Assembly (NCBI GenBank): GCA_054601695.1
Contig: BAAHQB010000453.1
Span: forward strand, 26,160-90,159
Source of the DNA: Amorphochlora amoebiformis
Lineage: Eukaryota; Cercozoa; Chlorarachniophyceae
Direction of reading: 5' to 3'
Length of the DNA stretch: 64,000 bases
Position numbers and translations under genes: made by a program. This document shows, piece after piece, positions 1 to 39,977 of the stretch. The notes below the pieces were generated by a model, which was not told where the DNA came from, did no database searches, and saw nothing but the letters and a program-made list of their open reading frames with translations. Numbering within the stretch: the first letter of the stretch is position 1; every line of letters starts with the position of its first letter.

Positions 1-41
<41 letters not shown>

Positions 42-84
42 TATATATATATATATATATACGTATATACGATAACATTGTATC

Positions 85-1284
<1,200 letters not shown>

Positions 1285-1355
1285 ATACAAATATGTCTAT
1301 GTCTAAGTATCTAGAAGTATATACATACATATATATGTATATGTATATATACATG

Positions 1356-1434
<79 letters not shown>

Positions 1435-1456
1435 GTATATGTATATATGTATATGC

Positions 1457-10957
<9,501 letters not shown>

Positions 10958-10967
10958 ACACACACAC

Positions 10968-11037
<70 letters not shown>

Positions 11038-11096
11038 ATAACACACACACACACACATATATAAATATATACATATATATGTATGTGTATTGTATA

Positions 11097-11144
<48 letters not shown>

Positions 11145-11183
11145 CATATTATTTTTTTTAAATACATCAACAAATAATTCATA

Positions 11184-11221
<38 letters not shown>

Positions 11222-11282
11222 ATAGTATATAAATATATATATATACATAATATATATATATATATATATATATAAATATATA

Positions 11283-11328
<46 letters not shown>

Positions 11329-11343
11329 GTAAGTACCATACAA

Positions 11344-11432
11344 GTTCCATTTAAGTCCTTCGGGTGTACGCAACACGACAAACATACATTACATGATCCT
11401 TCCTATATATATATATATATATTATATATATA

Positions 11433-11491
<59 letters not shown>

Positions 11492-12680
11492 GATCTTTTG
11501 ATCACAGTTATTTCGATCCCTGTGACTCCGCGCTATCTCCGATTAAAACCTTTACTTGAATCGTCACTCCACCGTTTCTTTTATTTATATTTTCCTTTTA
11601 TGGATAAATTAATATAAATATGGTATATCATTTGTATAATATTGTGTATTTTTCTGTATTCCGTATCATATATTAGTAAGCGTAGAGTGGAATGCATATA
11701 AATATATATACATATACATGTATTGATATGCATCTTGTTTTTAGTATTCAATCTCCCCATGACCCACCCCACTCCCCCCTTTCTTCTATTCCCTCCGAAC
11801 CTTCTTCCGAATAATGTCATAAAAACAAGTAGCATAGATATGTTCAAATAAAAATATAGAAGACATGAGCATAGATATTTTCACTCTGAAAAGGAGAGCG
11901 AAATTTTATTTCATTTCCGATGGAGCTCGATTCTCTTTGAATTCCCCCCCCCCCCCTCCACGTGGCTTTCCCGAAAGTCTCCCATGGTGCCGAGATATTG
12001 TAGAATTACCTGAAAATGCCCCCGGTCCGGAGCGCAAATGAGCTCGCTTTTTATGTTCTCCTTGAATGGGGTACCCCTTGGTTGATTTCGAGACTTGCTC
12101 CCTCGAGTCCCCCCGATGATGGACAGAATTACAATGAGGCTGTGAAGGCGCATCGAGTCCATTTTTGATAGGGGGGTAGCCACCAAGGTCACTATTAAAG
12201 GTTTGGGGTGCCACTTACTATTAGAGGCTTGATCGCAAAAATGACATGTGTCCTCATATCCAGAGACACGTGTCAAAATGGAAGCTGGCGGGAAGCGCCA
12301 CGTGCGCCCGAATCGGCAAATTGTAGCCCCCATACAACAGATCCTCGAGATGCAGAGAATAGTTAAGGTTCCAGTTGCGATTAGGTTTGGTATCACGATA
12401 AAAAAAAGAACAAAAAGGGAGAAATGAACAATATTTGTCGTAAAATGCGCCTCAAAAACCCCACCCAAATCGCCCACGATCCTCACCACCGCCAATGCGT
12501 GTATATTTCATATGTCTCACATACATGCACCTTCGTGTATAATCAATTTAAACATTTCCTAGACTCTTCAAAGTATCTCTCAACCACTCAGTACTTACAA
12601 TCGACAATATAAACAGGTATTCTCGTAATAAATAATGTACATACTATTATAATATTACCAACAACAGTAATCTAAAGCTA
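11344..12680. other. Unique intergenic stretch, no supported gene
   Basis: Balanced-composition sequence follows the TA block. It contains a C-tract at about 11945-11957. The longest open frame is minus 12495-11911 (194 codons); it has a hydrophobic N-terminal third but shows no splice-bounded phase chain, no motif I know, and could be chance. No promoter or RNA gene is recognisable. Confidence 0.4.
11911..12495 (-). CDS. Hypothetical ORF of 194 codons, doubtful
   Basis: This is the longest ORF in the window outside repeats and the decapeptide array. It begins at an ATG and runs to a stop with a hydrophobic segment near residues 25-50 and a Gly-rich tail translated from the C-tract. Nothing in it resembles a known domain. 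Unlike the convincing genes here it is not split by introns. Treat it as an open frame only. Confidence 0.15.
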   Translation of the reverse strand: MAVVRIVGDLGGVFEAHFTTNIVHFSLFVLFFIVIPNLIATGTLTILCISRICCMGATICRFGRTWRFPPASILTRVSGYEDTCHFCDQASNSKWHPKPLIVTLVATPLSKMDSMRLHSLIVILSIIGGTRGSKSRNQPRGTPFKENIKSELICAPDRGHFQVILQYLGTMGDFRESHVEGGGGNSKRIELHRK

Positions 12681-12766
12681 ATATATACATATATATATAT
12701 ATATATATAAATAGATGTATATATATTTTTATTTTATATATATATTTATATATATATATATTTATA

Positions 12767-12797
<31 letters not shown>

Positions 12798-12940
12798 GTA
12801 ATACATATGTACATAAATATGCACATATTTATACTATATATATATGTATATATATATATATACATGTATACATATATATGTATATGTATATGTATGTATA
12901 TATTATGTATATATATGTATGTATGTATATCTATTTATAT

Positions 12941-12979
<39 letters not shown>

Positions 12980-13143
12980 ATATATTTTATATATATATAA
13001 TTATATGTATGTATGTATGTATATATGTGTATATATATATGGATATATGTATATGTGTATATATATATGTATATATATATAATTATATACACATAAATAT
13101 GTAAATATATGTATATTTATGTATATATATGTATATGTATGTA

Positions 13144-13193
<50 letters not shown>

Positions 13194-13209
13194 AATGTAT
13201 ATATGTATA

Positions 13210-14190
13210 TATATGTATATGTATGTATGTATGGCAAAAAAACCTAAGAAAATGGTGATAAAAAAAGGTAAAAACTCCTGAAAATATGTGGCCTTTTCGT
13301 CGGAATCCACGGCGTGACACACGTTGGTGACGTATGCGTGATGCACCTCCGTGTCACCGAGAGATGACATCCACAGGCCGAGAGATGACATCCACAGGCC
13401 CTCTACAGCCTGTCTTCTGTCAGTCCTCTAGCACCCTTGAGGCCTTTTCTGGACTCCTCCTGATCCGTCTCTGTATTATACATCTACGGTATGCAGTATG
13501 CATATCTCATGAGGTTTTCCTGCATCGTTAAGTTGTCCTTCCTCGAGATTTGCTGCTTTTGCGCCACTCACCCATGGAAACTCAGTCGTCATAGGAGGAC
13601 TCAGTGCTTTATGGGGAGGCTTAAACCCTCTAAATAAGCTTCAAGTTTTCTAAAAAATGTATTGAGGCAGTTGATTTTGTTGTGGAAGGAAGGATGCTAG
13701 AGGCCTGACAGCTCCTAAAACGTCAGTCCTTATGCGCAGGCTACAGCAAGAGCGAGGGCGACATGTTTTAGCTATAGATGTTGAGAGATGCATGGAATGA
13801 AAATCAACAAGTTAGAATTCTATAGATGCAGTGTGTTAGTTACCGTGTCACTATCGTAATAATAATTGCTGTAACTTACTCTCTGCTATATATTACAATG
13901 ATTACTAGCACTATGCTACATCACTAGTATCCGCAGCTTACTATGTATAGCCGAAAATAGCAGCGTAGATATGCTAGATATGTAGGATATTATAGTGATA
14001 TCAATCATGCTTTGATAGATTGAATTGATAATTTTAATATTAAGACATTAAGTAAATATCATATGATTGTCCTGATATCAGCTATTGTAGTAATTAACAA
14101 AAACTTGCTGCGTTTCATTTTTACTGAGTCGGAGTGAAGCTAATGTAGTGGCCTCGGCATCTCACCGCAATCATCCAGGCGGCCTCTGAA
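13210..14190. other. Unique intergenic stretch with a 21-bp tandem duplication
   Basis: About 1 kb of mixed composition between TA blocks. A 21-bp unit containing GAGAGATGACATCCACAGG is present twice at about 13358-13400. Short open frames exist on both strands (minus frame across 13391-13230, plus frame 13334-13531), but neither is closed by convincing splice sites. I see no RNA gene. Confidence 0.4.
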
Positions 14191-14214
14191 ATGATGTATT
14201 ATAGAATATATACA

Positions 14215-14701
<487 letters not shown>

Positions 14702-15337
14702 GTGTATATATAATTTATGTTGTTATGTTAGCTATGAATTGTGATATGTGTTGTATTAGGTAGGCAAGTGTATGTATGTAGGACAAGCATCCTTGGGGTG
14801 TGTATAGTATATTATCATTAATCGATACCATTCGCAAGTGTGTGCATGTGTTGTCATCCCTGTTGGGTTGATGTATATTGTTGGTGTGGGGCCTTTAATG
14901 CGTCTGGGTGCTCGGCGGCCTGGAAATTCGGGATAAATCGCAATCTAGAGGTTGTAGGCGACGCATTCAGAGTGCCGTACAGCGTAATTATGATAATTCC
15001 TGAGACTTTAGTAAATTCAGGGTTCAGAAAGTCCCATCAGTGCTCAGAAAACATGAACAGAAATGAATTGAAAAATAGTTGTTATAATCATAATCGGGTT
15101 TTTCGCACATCATTTCAGTTTTTGGGTTGGTTTTTTTAATTGTATAGTTAGGATATATACATTGGATGGTTTTCATTGCCTAGAATCTAGCATGGAATAC
15201 CCAGACTGTCTTGTTTTCCTTCGTTTCTAGACCCCCTTCCTGTGCCAAGGTTCTCCCGCCTGATTTAATTCTGGGTTCCGGTGACAGAGGCGGTGTGACA
15301 ATCCCAGCCCGTCAATGGTCTGCCTTTGTTTCTGGGC

Positions 15338-15346
15338 TATAAATAG
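15338..15346 (+). promoter_or_regulatory. TATA-box candidate
   Basis: TATAAATAG in locally GC-balanced DNA, 75 bp before an ATG at 15421. In this window TATA strings are everywhere, but this one is isolated from any microsatellite, which is why I list it. A transcription start would be expected about 30 bp downstream. Confidence 0.35.
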
Positions 15347-15420
15347 CACACAAGGGTATTACCCAAAAGTAGTATACACGCCAACCCAAATAGTTTCAGA
15401 GGTTTGAAACGAGAGTTGCC

Positions 15421-15588
15421 ATGCCTAGGTATTTATACCCAAATGCGGACCTTGGTACGTTTCCTACCCTTCCGCTTCCATCGCCTACGCACTTATCTCG
15501 TGTCGAAGGAGCCGGCTTCGTCACATCCACGGCCTCTCTCCGATGTAATGCAATCCGGACTTGTCTTGAAAAATATTCCGAGGGGTGA
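15421..15588 (+). CDS. Small hypothetical ORF downstream of the TATA candidate
   Basis: 55 codons from ATG to TGA, starting MPRYLYPNADLGTF, rich in Pro, Ser and Thr. Several internal GT donors exist, so it could instead be a 5' exon. No family recognised. The only support is the TATA-like site upstream and reasonable amino-acid composition. Confidence 0.25.
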   Translation: MPRYLYPNADLGTFPTLPLPSPTHLSRVEGAGFVTSTASLRCNAIRTCLEKYSEG

Positions 15589-16407
15589 AGGAGGGGTGAA
15601 GCATCATTGAAAATACATGGAATGTCCCACCTTCGGATGGATTCTATTCAATTCTAATGGAAACTAGCCGAGACGTAGAATGTTACGAAATAAATCCAAT
15701 CAGGACCTGTGGGGAATACACGTACAACTACACACATATGACAAATATACATTTACAAATCAGCTTATCAGCATGGTCGACCTGGAGGAAGTCAAGTAAT
15801 TCTAACCTATTTTAACCCGTGACGTATGCCCCATAACCGACACCTCTAGGTATGCTAAACCTCGTCGCTCTGGCGTTTCGACGTTCAACTACTCTCTTAC
15901 ACATGCTCTCCTGCTTGTGGTATGACTCTTACTCAGAGAGAGTGAAGAAACGCATGCAACAAAAAATACTGAGGTTACTTTAGTTAGCAAAATACCCAGA
16001 CAGAAATGTAGGACCCGAAAGTGCATTGTATACTGAAGAATATCGCGACCGGAGAATATATACTCTCCGAGACTATGGACATACATGATACAATCCGTGA
16101 AAATATTTTCAAATAGTGTACATCCGTAAGTCGATATGATTGAATGAGTTTGAGACTACGAACTGCGCGGAACGAGCGCAAGATGAACAGAATACAGTGA
16201 TTCTGAAATAAACCTAACTCCAATCCAGATTTGCTTTTGCTGCGTGGTGGCCATGCTGCAGCGTGTTAAATGCCCTGACCGTGATAATACCCTGATAAGG
16301 TATGTCCCTTCCTTCTCTCTTATTTCTTACTTGAACGAGAAATTTCCCATTAGAAAGCATATTCGCCTTAATCTCTCAAGTCTCTCATTCCTTTTGTTCA
16401 CGAGAAA

Positions 16408-26472
<10,065 letters not shown>

Positions 26473-26481
26473 TATATATTA

Positions 26482-26538
<57 letters not shown>

Positions 26539-26588
26539 TATGTATAGACATATAACTATACACACATATAGACGTATTTACATCTATT

Positions 26589-26945
26589 TATTGTTAGCGC
26601 AACGGTGATATACAAGTGTTCAGAATTTGAAAACATTAGTCCCGACTTTGATTGTATTCCGTTTGATTTTGATAAACTGAATTTCAATGAGATAAGTATT
26701 GTGCGCATAGAATATTCTAGAACTTCTGGAATACACTGAGACTATTCGGGAAAGTTCCAGAAGCGTATCATGGCGTGACATCACCTCCTGTCACCTAGTA
26801 TCCGCTACTACCGGGTACTGTTAGATAGTACGGATGATAGGATCTCAAAGAATCTCCAGAATCTCCAGCGATCTGTATCTTTTTACAACGTACCATGATA
26901 TTCTCAACACGCTAGATATACCTTTATATTGTTTTTATTACAATA
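26589..26945 (+). mobile_element. Inverted-repeat (MITE-like) element, copy 4
   Basis: About 357 bp, beginning TATTGTTAGCGCAACGGTGA and ending TTTTTATTACAATA. Contains CATGGCGTGACATCACC and GATCTCAAAGAATCTCCAG. It starts 117 bp after the stop of the plus-strand gene. Confidence 0.75.
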
Positions 26946-26993
26946 TACATACACATCCATATAGGTTTATATATATATATATATGTATTATAT

Positions 26994-27050
<57 letters not shown>

Positions 27051-27090
27051 GGTATTATGTATGGAGTTTGGAATATTAAACATATGTACT

Positions 27091-27163
<73 letters not shown>

Positions 27164-27203
27164 ATATAATCCACATACACACACATATATGTATACAAGC
27201 ATA

Positions 27204-27564
27204 TATTGTTAAAACAACAGTATAAATAGCATAAGCGGAGTCAGTCCAGTTATCGATAGCATGTTCAAACTATCGCCGTACACATACCATATATAGCTGG
27301 AGATCGCAGGAGATTCATGGAGATTATTGCAGATCGTCATATCCGGTAGTATCGGGGGGGATACTTGGCAGTACTCCGTAGCAACGAGGGTTCGAGGAGG
27401 CGTGATAAAGCGTGACTTCACGGCTTGTCACATAGTGAACCCACAATAGGTAGTCTAAGTATCCTCATGTACCACAGTGAGTTTGTAGTCCGATGCAATT
27501 GCAGTACCTTAACATGGAAATTCGGGCTTCTATCATTCCTAATCCAATCGTATCTCATTCAATA
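27204..27564 (-). mobile_element. Inverted-repeat (MITE-like) element, copy 5
   Basis: Starts TATTGTTAAAACAACAG, then ATATAGCTGGAGATCGCAGG (shared with copies 2 and 7), a GTAGTATCGGGG block and AAGCGTGACTTCACGG. The far end is diverged, so the boundary near 27564 is approximate. Followed directly by CCCTAA repeats. Confidence 0.6.
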
Positions 27565-27571
27565 TTAGACT

Positions 27572-27655
27572 ACCTACCCCTACCCCTACCCCTACCCCTA
27601 TCCCTAACCCTAACACCAACCCTATCCCTAACCCTAACCCTAACCCTAACCCTCA
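27572..27655 (-). repeat. Interstitial telomere-type array (CCCTAA)
   Basis: About 14 units, beginning as CCCCTA variants and ending as clean CCCTAA. Forms inverted arms with the TTAGGG array at 27848-27950. Confidence 0.9.
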
Positions 27656-27733
27656 TTAAATATTAAGACTACCTGTTCCATACTTAAAATCAATCGATTA
27701 TTGTATTTATTTGCAAAATATATATATAAAAGA

Positions 27734-27779
<46 letters not shown>

Positions 27780-27847
27780 TATATCTATCTATACATTAGG
27801 AGACCACTCGAATGGAGTATAATTGTAAGCTGGATAGCTCGAAAGTA

Positions 27848-28025
27848 AATTAGGGCTAGGGTTAGGGTTAGGGCTAGGGTTAGGGTTAGGGATAGGGTTA
27901 GGGTTAGGGTTGGGGTTAGGGACAGGGGTACGTGCAGGGTTAGTGTATGATAAAAACATCTATACATATATGTATTTAACTATATACGTACATATATATT
28001 ATATGCAATGCATAGATGTTTACAT

Positions 28026-28065
<40 letters not shown>

Positions 28066-28192
28066 CGTATACATGTATGTATAAAATACTATAAATGACC
28101 TAACCTGAGCCTATTATTAGAGTTAGGGGTTATGGTTAAGGTTAGCGTCAGGCTAGGGTTACAGTTAGGGTTAGGGTTAGGGTTATATTTAT
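27848..28192 (+). repeat. Interstitial telomere-type arrays (TTAGGG)
   Basis: Two blocks of degenerate TTAGGG, 27848-27950 and 28109-28192, separated by TA-rich sequence. Confidence 0.9.
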
Positions 28193-28254
28193 ATACAACA
28201 TCACGCATATATACATATTATATGTGTGTGTATGTATCTATATATATATATGTA

Positions 28255-28362
<108 letters not shown>

Positions 28363-28413
28363 TGGATTTCCAATCCGTGGATCTTATTAATATATATATT
28401 TGTATATGCATGC

Positions 28414-28458
<45 letters not shown>

Positions 28459-28500
28459 CGTTTATGTATATCCCACACACTGCATTTAACACTATGTATG

Positions 28501-28546
<46 letters not shown>

Positions 28547-28637
28547 AATGTATATTTGTATTTGTATTGATGATGGTGTATACATATTACATGCCCGTGC
28601 GTATAAGTCTATACATTCTTTGTTTACATCAACAATG

Positions 28638-28698
<61 letters not shown>

Positions 28699-28727
28699 CA
28701 TATATAAAATATATATATATATACATC

Positions 28728-28783
<56 letters not shown>

Positions 28784-28790
<7 letters not shown>

Positions 28791-28886
28791 AATATGCAGT
28801 ATATGAGGGAATTGTAAATGCAAATATATAATATCTATTATATATTTGCATTTGCATTACCCTCATATACTGCATATTTATATATT
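28784..28886. repeat. About 100-bp near-perfect palindrome
   Basis: The left arm contains AAATATGCAGTATATGAGGG and AAATGCAAATATATAATA. The right arm (to 28886) repeats both in reverse complement with about four mismatches. The centre near 28834 leaves almost no loop. Flanked by (TG)n on the left and (TA)n on the right. Confidence 0.9.
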
Positions 28887-28934
28887 TATAAATTAATATA
28901 TATATATATATATAAATATATATATATATATTTG

Positions 28935-28985
<51 letters not shown>

Positions 28986-29043
28986 GTATATATGCATACA
29001 CACATGTATATTGTATCGTGTGTATATTCTAAATACATATTAT

Positions 29044-29667
<624 letters not shown>

Positions 29668-29715
29668 ACCCTTATAAACTGTATTCAAGAGACGAGAAAT
29701 GGGCCAGACGCTTCC

Positions 29716-30605
29716 TAGGTTAGGGTTAGGGTTAGGGTTAGAGTTACGGCAGGGTTAGGGTTAGGGTTTGGGTTAGGGTAAGGGTTAGGCTTACTTAGGG
29801 TTAATATTATGATTAGGGTTACGGCTAGGGTTAGGATTGCAGTTAGAGTAAGGATTATAACTCGTATTAGGGCTATTAATAGGGCTAGGAAAAGATCTAG
29901 GGTTAGAGCCAGGGTTAGGGCTGGAAGTAGGGTTAGGAAGAGGGCTAGGGTTAGGGCTAGAGCTAGGGTTAGGGCTGGAAGCAGGTAAAAATAGCTAGGG
30001 TTAGGGCTAGGATTAGGGTTAGAACTCAGGTTAGGGCTGGGATTAGGCTAGGAATGAGGGGGTAGGAAAAGAGCTAGGGTTAGGGCTAGGCCCAGGGTTA
30101 GGGCTATGGTCGGGCTAGAACTCAGGTTAGGGCTGGGATTAGGGCTAGGAAAAGAGCTAGGGTTAGAACTAGGGTTAGGGCTAGGGTTAGGGCTATTTAG
30201 GTTAGGGCTAGGGTTAGGGCTAGGAATAGGGTATGGGTTAGGGTTAGGGCTGCGGCTAGGGTTTGGACTAGGGTTAGGGTTGGGTTAGGGGTTTTGCTTA
30301 GGTTAGGGTTAGGTTAAGGTTAGGGTTAGGTTAGGTAGGGCCAAGGTGGTTATGGATGGTGTTAGGGTTTGAGATTCGATAGGGTTAGGGTCAGGGTTAG
30401 GGTTAGGGTAAGATCTAGGGTAGGTTCTTAAGAGGAAGTTAGGGTTAGGGTTAGGGTTGTCAATGATAGGTCAGAGCTAGGGTTAGGTTTAAAATTAGGG
30501 TTGGGTAGGGCTGTTAGGGTTATGGTAAAGATTAGGCTAGCGTTAGGGTTAGGGTTTCGGGTCGTGGTTAGGGTTAGGGTGGGGGTCAGTGTTAGGGCTA
30601 GGGTT
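29716..30605 (+). repeat. Degenerate TTAGGG/GCTAGGG array
   Basis: About 890 bp in which TTAGGG alternates with GCTAGGG, GGAATAGGG and other variants. It is far more degenerate than the intronic arrays, which suggests an older or recombined telomere-type block. It ends at the head-to-head junction. Confidence 0.9.
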
Positions 30606-30900
30606 AACCCTAACCCTAACTGTAACCCTCCCTAACCCTTAAAACCTAGTTCAGCTCTAACCATAACCCTACCCTAACCCTAAACCCACCATTAACCCTA
30701 GTCAAAACCCTAACCCAACACCAAGTCAACAACTCGATATCTAAATTCGAACCCTATCCCTATCTCAACCTCACCGTGACATGACTATTGCTCTTAGCTA
30801 TAACTCTTAATTATATTCTTAAACGTAGCAGGAAAAACATTAATTCTAACCCTACCGACCATAACCCTAACCCTAACCCTAACCCTAACCCTAACGCTAC
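30601..30900 (-). repeat. CCCTAA array after head-to-head junction
   Basis: From GGGTTAACCC (30601-30610) the repeat switches to the C-strand orientation, clean at first, then degenerate to about 30740, and clean again at 30855-30897. Confidence 0.9.
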
Positions 30901-31040
30901 CTCTGACTTTGGTTAGGGTTAGGGTTTATTCTGAGTATAGAATATATATGTATTTGTATGTAGATGTATGTGTATATGCATATATATATATACATACACA
31001 TATATGTATATATATACATATATATATATATATATTTGTG

Positions 31041-31085
<45 letters not shown>

Positions 31086-31087
31086 GT

Positions 31088-31138
31088 AGTGCAAATGAAA
31101 GATTTGTGGAACTGTATGAAACAAGTTGAACATTTAGA
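31088..31138 (+). other. Orphan exon-like island
   Basis: TATGTAG before it and GTATGT after it bound a 51-nt open stretch (one frame reads [16 protein letters not shown]). No neighbouring island could be joined in phase, so I cannot assign it to a gene. Confidence 0.25.
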
Positions 31139-31146
31139 GGTATGTA

Positions 31147-31203
<57 letters not shown>

Positions 31204-31204
31204 G

Positions 31205-31242
<38 letters not shown>

Positions 31243-31251
31243 ATATATATA

Positions 31252-31692
31252 TATTGTTAGTGCAGCGCGCCGGCAGGCCGGTAGTACGGTCCGGCCCAGC
31301 GGTAGTATGGTAGGCAATGAATTCTGGTGGTGCGGTGGTGTGGTAGTTGTCCGAGGTTGACTGTTGTCCGTTGGATTATGACAATGATAGAGGGAAATTC
31401 TCAGGCAGTCCATTCAGGAAATTTCTAGGAATATCATAACTTATCGAACACACTGGAATCTTCGGGAAAGTTCTGGAAACGTGACATGGCGTGACGTCAC
31501 GTTGTGTCACGGTATATACGGAAGCCCGGTAGCACCAGGTACTACGCGGTATTACCGGCAAGGTAATCTCCGAGCAATCTCCGGGATCTCTAGCGATCTC
31601 GGGCATAGCTATCACCACTCTGTCTTAGCGTGCAGACACCTACGTGTCACGCCAACTCCAACTATGCTACTTACAACGATGCACTAACAATA
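31252..31692 (+). mobile_element. Inverted-repeat (MITE-like) element, copy 6 (best preserved)
   Basis: 441 bp with a 13-bp perfect terminal inverted repeat: TATTGTTAGTGCA at the left, TGCACTAACAATA at the right. The interior holds CATGGCGTGACGTCACG (an 8-bp TGACGTCA palindrome), AAATTTCTAGGAATATC and GTAATCTCCGAGCAATCTCC. No transposase ORF. Inserted in (TA)n, so a TA target du­plication cannot be separated from the flank. Non-autonomous DNA transposon is the simplest reading. Confidence 0.8.
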
Positions 31693-31812
31693 TATATGTT
31701 ATATATACAAATATATATATAAATATATATAAATATATATGTTATACATATACACATATATATATATATGTATACATACATATACATATATGTGTGTGTG
31801 TGTATATTCACA

Positions 31813-31849
<37 letters not shown>

Positions 31850-31938
31850 TAAAAATATACCTAAATATATATTATATATATACATATGTATATTATATAT
31901 ATACATATATTTATATTCGTGTATGTGATATAGTATAA

Positions 31939-31970
<32 letters not shown>

Positions 31971-32103
31971 ATACGATATATATACATTTATATTCAATTT
32001 ATGCATATGTATATATGTGAATATATATATTTATATTAAATATAAACATGTTTTCATGTATATACACATATTTTTGAGGTTTATATACAGACTTACAAAT
32101 GTA

Positions 32104-32155
32104 TGATATACGAGGCTAATAATATCCGTTTCGACATGACAATATAACCAAGAAC

Positions 32156-32215
<60 letters not shown>

Positions 32216-32305
32216 TCACACATATACACATATATTTATTGAAATATTGCCACACATCCCCTTATAGGCGAGTGAGCCAACCTTGAAAAATGATGACTTT
32301 TTTGC
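32104..32305 (-). other. Intron or 3' region of the minus gene: exon-edge copy and tentative exon
   Basis: A degraded copy (32104-32150) of the 3' part of exon 32603-32691 shares CGGATATTATTA. A 24-nt island 32305-32282 (ATGAG before, GTTGGC after on the minus strand) would be phase-compatible as a next exon if the donor at 32606 is used instead of the stop. Confidence 0.3.
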
Positions 32306-32548
32306 CTCATTGAACCCCACGATTAGGGAACCATGCATTTAAATCTGCAACTCTCCAAGCATCGGAGAACACACTGAGTCACTTTACCTCCATTAGTAAC
32401 CAGATTGGGAGATGATTAGCGTATTCTCCTAGCACGTGTGAAGCTCATAACATCTTCTCATATATGTTAACGAAGTTACAATCGTAGATACCTCTTGGGG
32501 TGGAACGTATATATATGTATATACATGTCTATACATATAGAATATGCA

Positions 32549-32597
<49 letters not shown>

Positions 32598-32602
32598 CTA
32601 AG

Positions 32603-34034
<1,432 letters not shown>

Positions 34035-34118
34035 GTGTAATACATACATATATATACATAGATGCATATATCTATATACATGCATGTATATACATAAATG
34101 TCTACAATACATAAATTT

Positions 34119-34178
<60 letters not shown>

Positions 34179-34327
34179 ATGTATGTATCCATATATTGAT
34201 ATGTGTACGTACACTTGAATATGAATGCGACACATGAGCGATATATGTATACATATGCTCCTAGACTTACCCATCAATACGTACCATATATAGATTATAA
34301 ATATAATATTCTATACGTATATAAATA

Positions 34328-34369
<42 letters not shown>

Positions 34370-34388
34370 CATGTATTTGAAAATACGT

Positions 34389-39674
<5,286 letters not shown>

Positions 39675-39691
39675 AAGGTACACATGTGTAG

Positions 39692-39738
<47 letters not shown>

Positions 39739-39943
39739 TACATATCTATGTGGATATGTGAATAGTGTATCATATGTTTATACTCGTATATATCTATGTG
39801 ATATCTGCATACACATCATAAAATTTATACATATATATATTATATATAGGTATATGTGTGTGTGTGTATTTATATATATACATATGTATATATATGTATA
39901 TATATATACGTATATATTCATGTAATAAGTGTGTATATTTATA

Positions 39944-39977
<34 letters not shown>

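Larger units (their letters stand above)
14750..16400. other. Unique gene-poor region upstream of the decapeptide gene
   Basis: About 1.6 kb of balanced composition. Open frames include plus 14840-15139 (99 codons, Cys-rich start) and plus 15421-15588. At 16241-16400 there is a possible 5' exon: an ATG at 16253, then a consensus AAGGTATGT donor at about 16298-16306. None of these could be tied by phase to the downstream gene. Confidence 0.35.
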
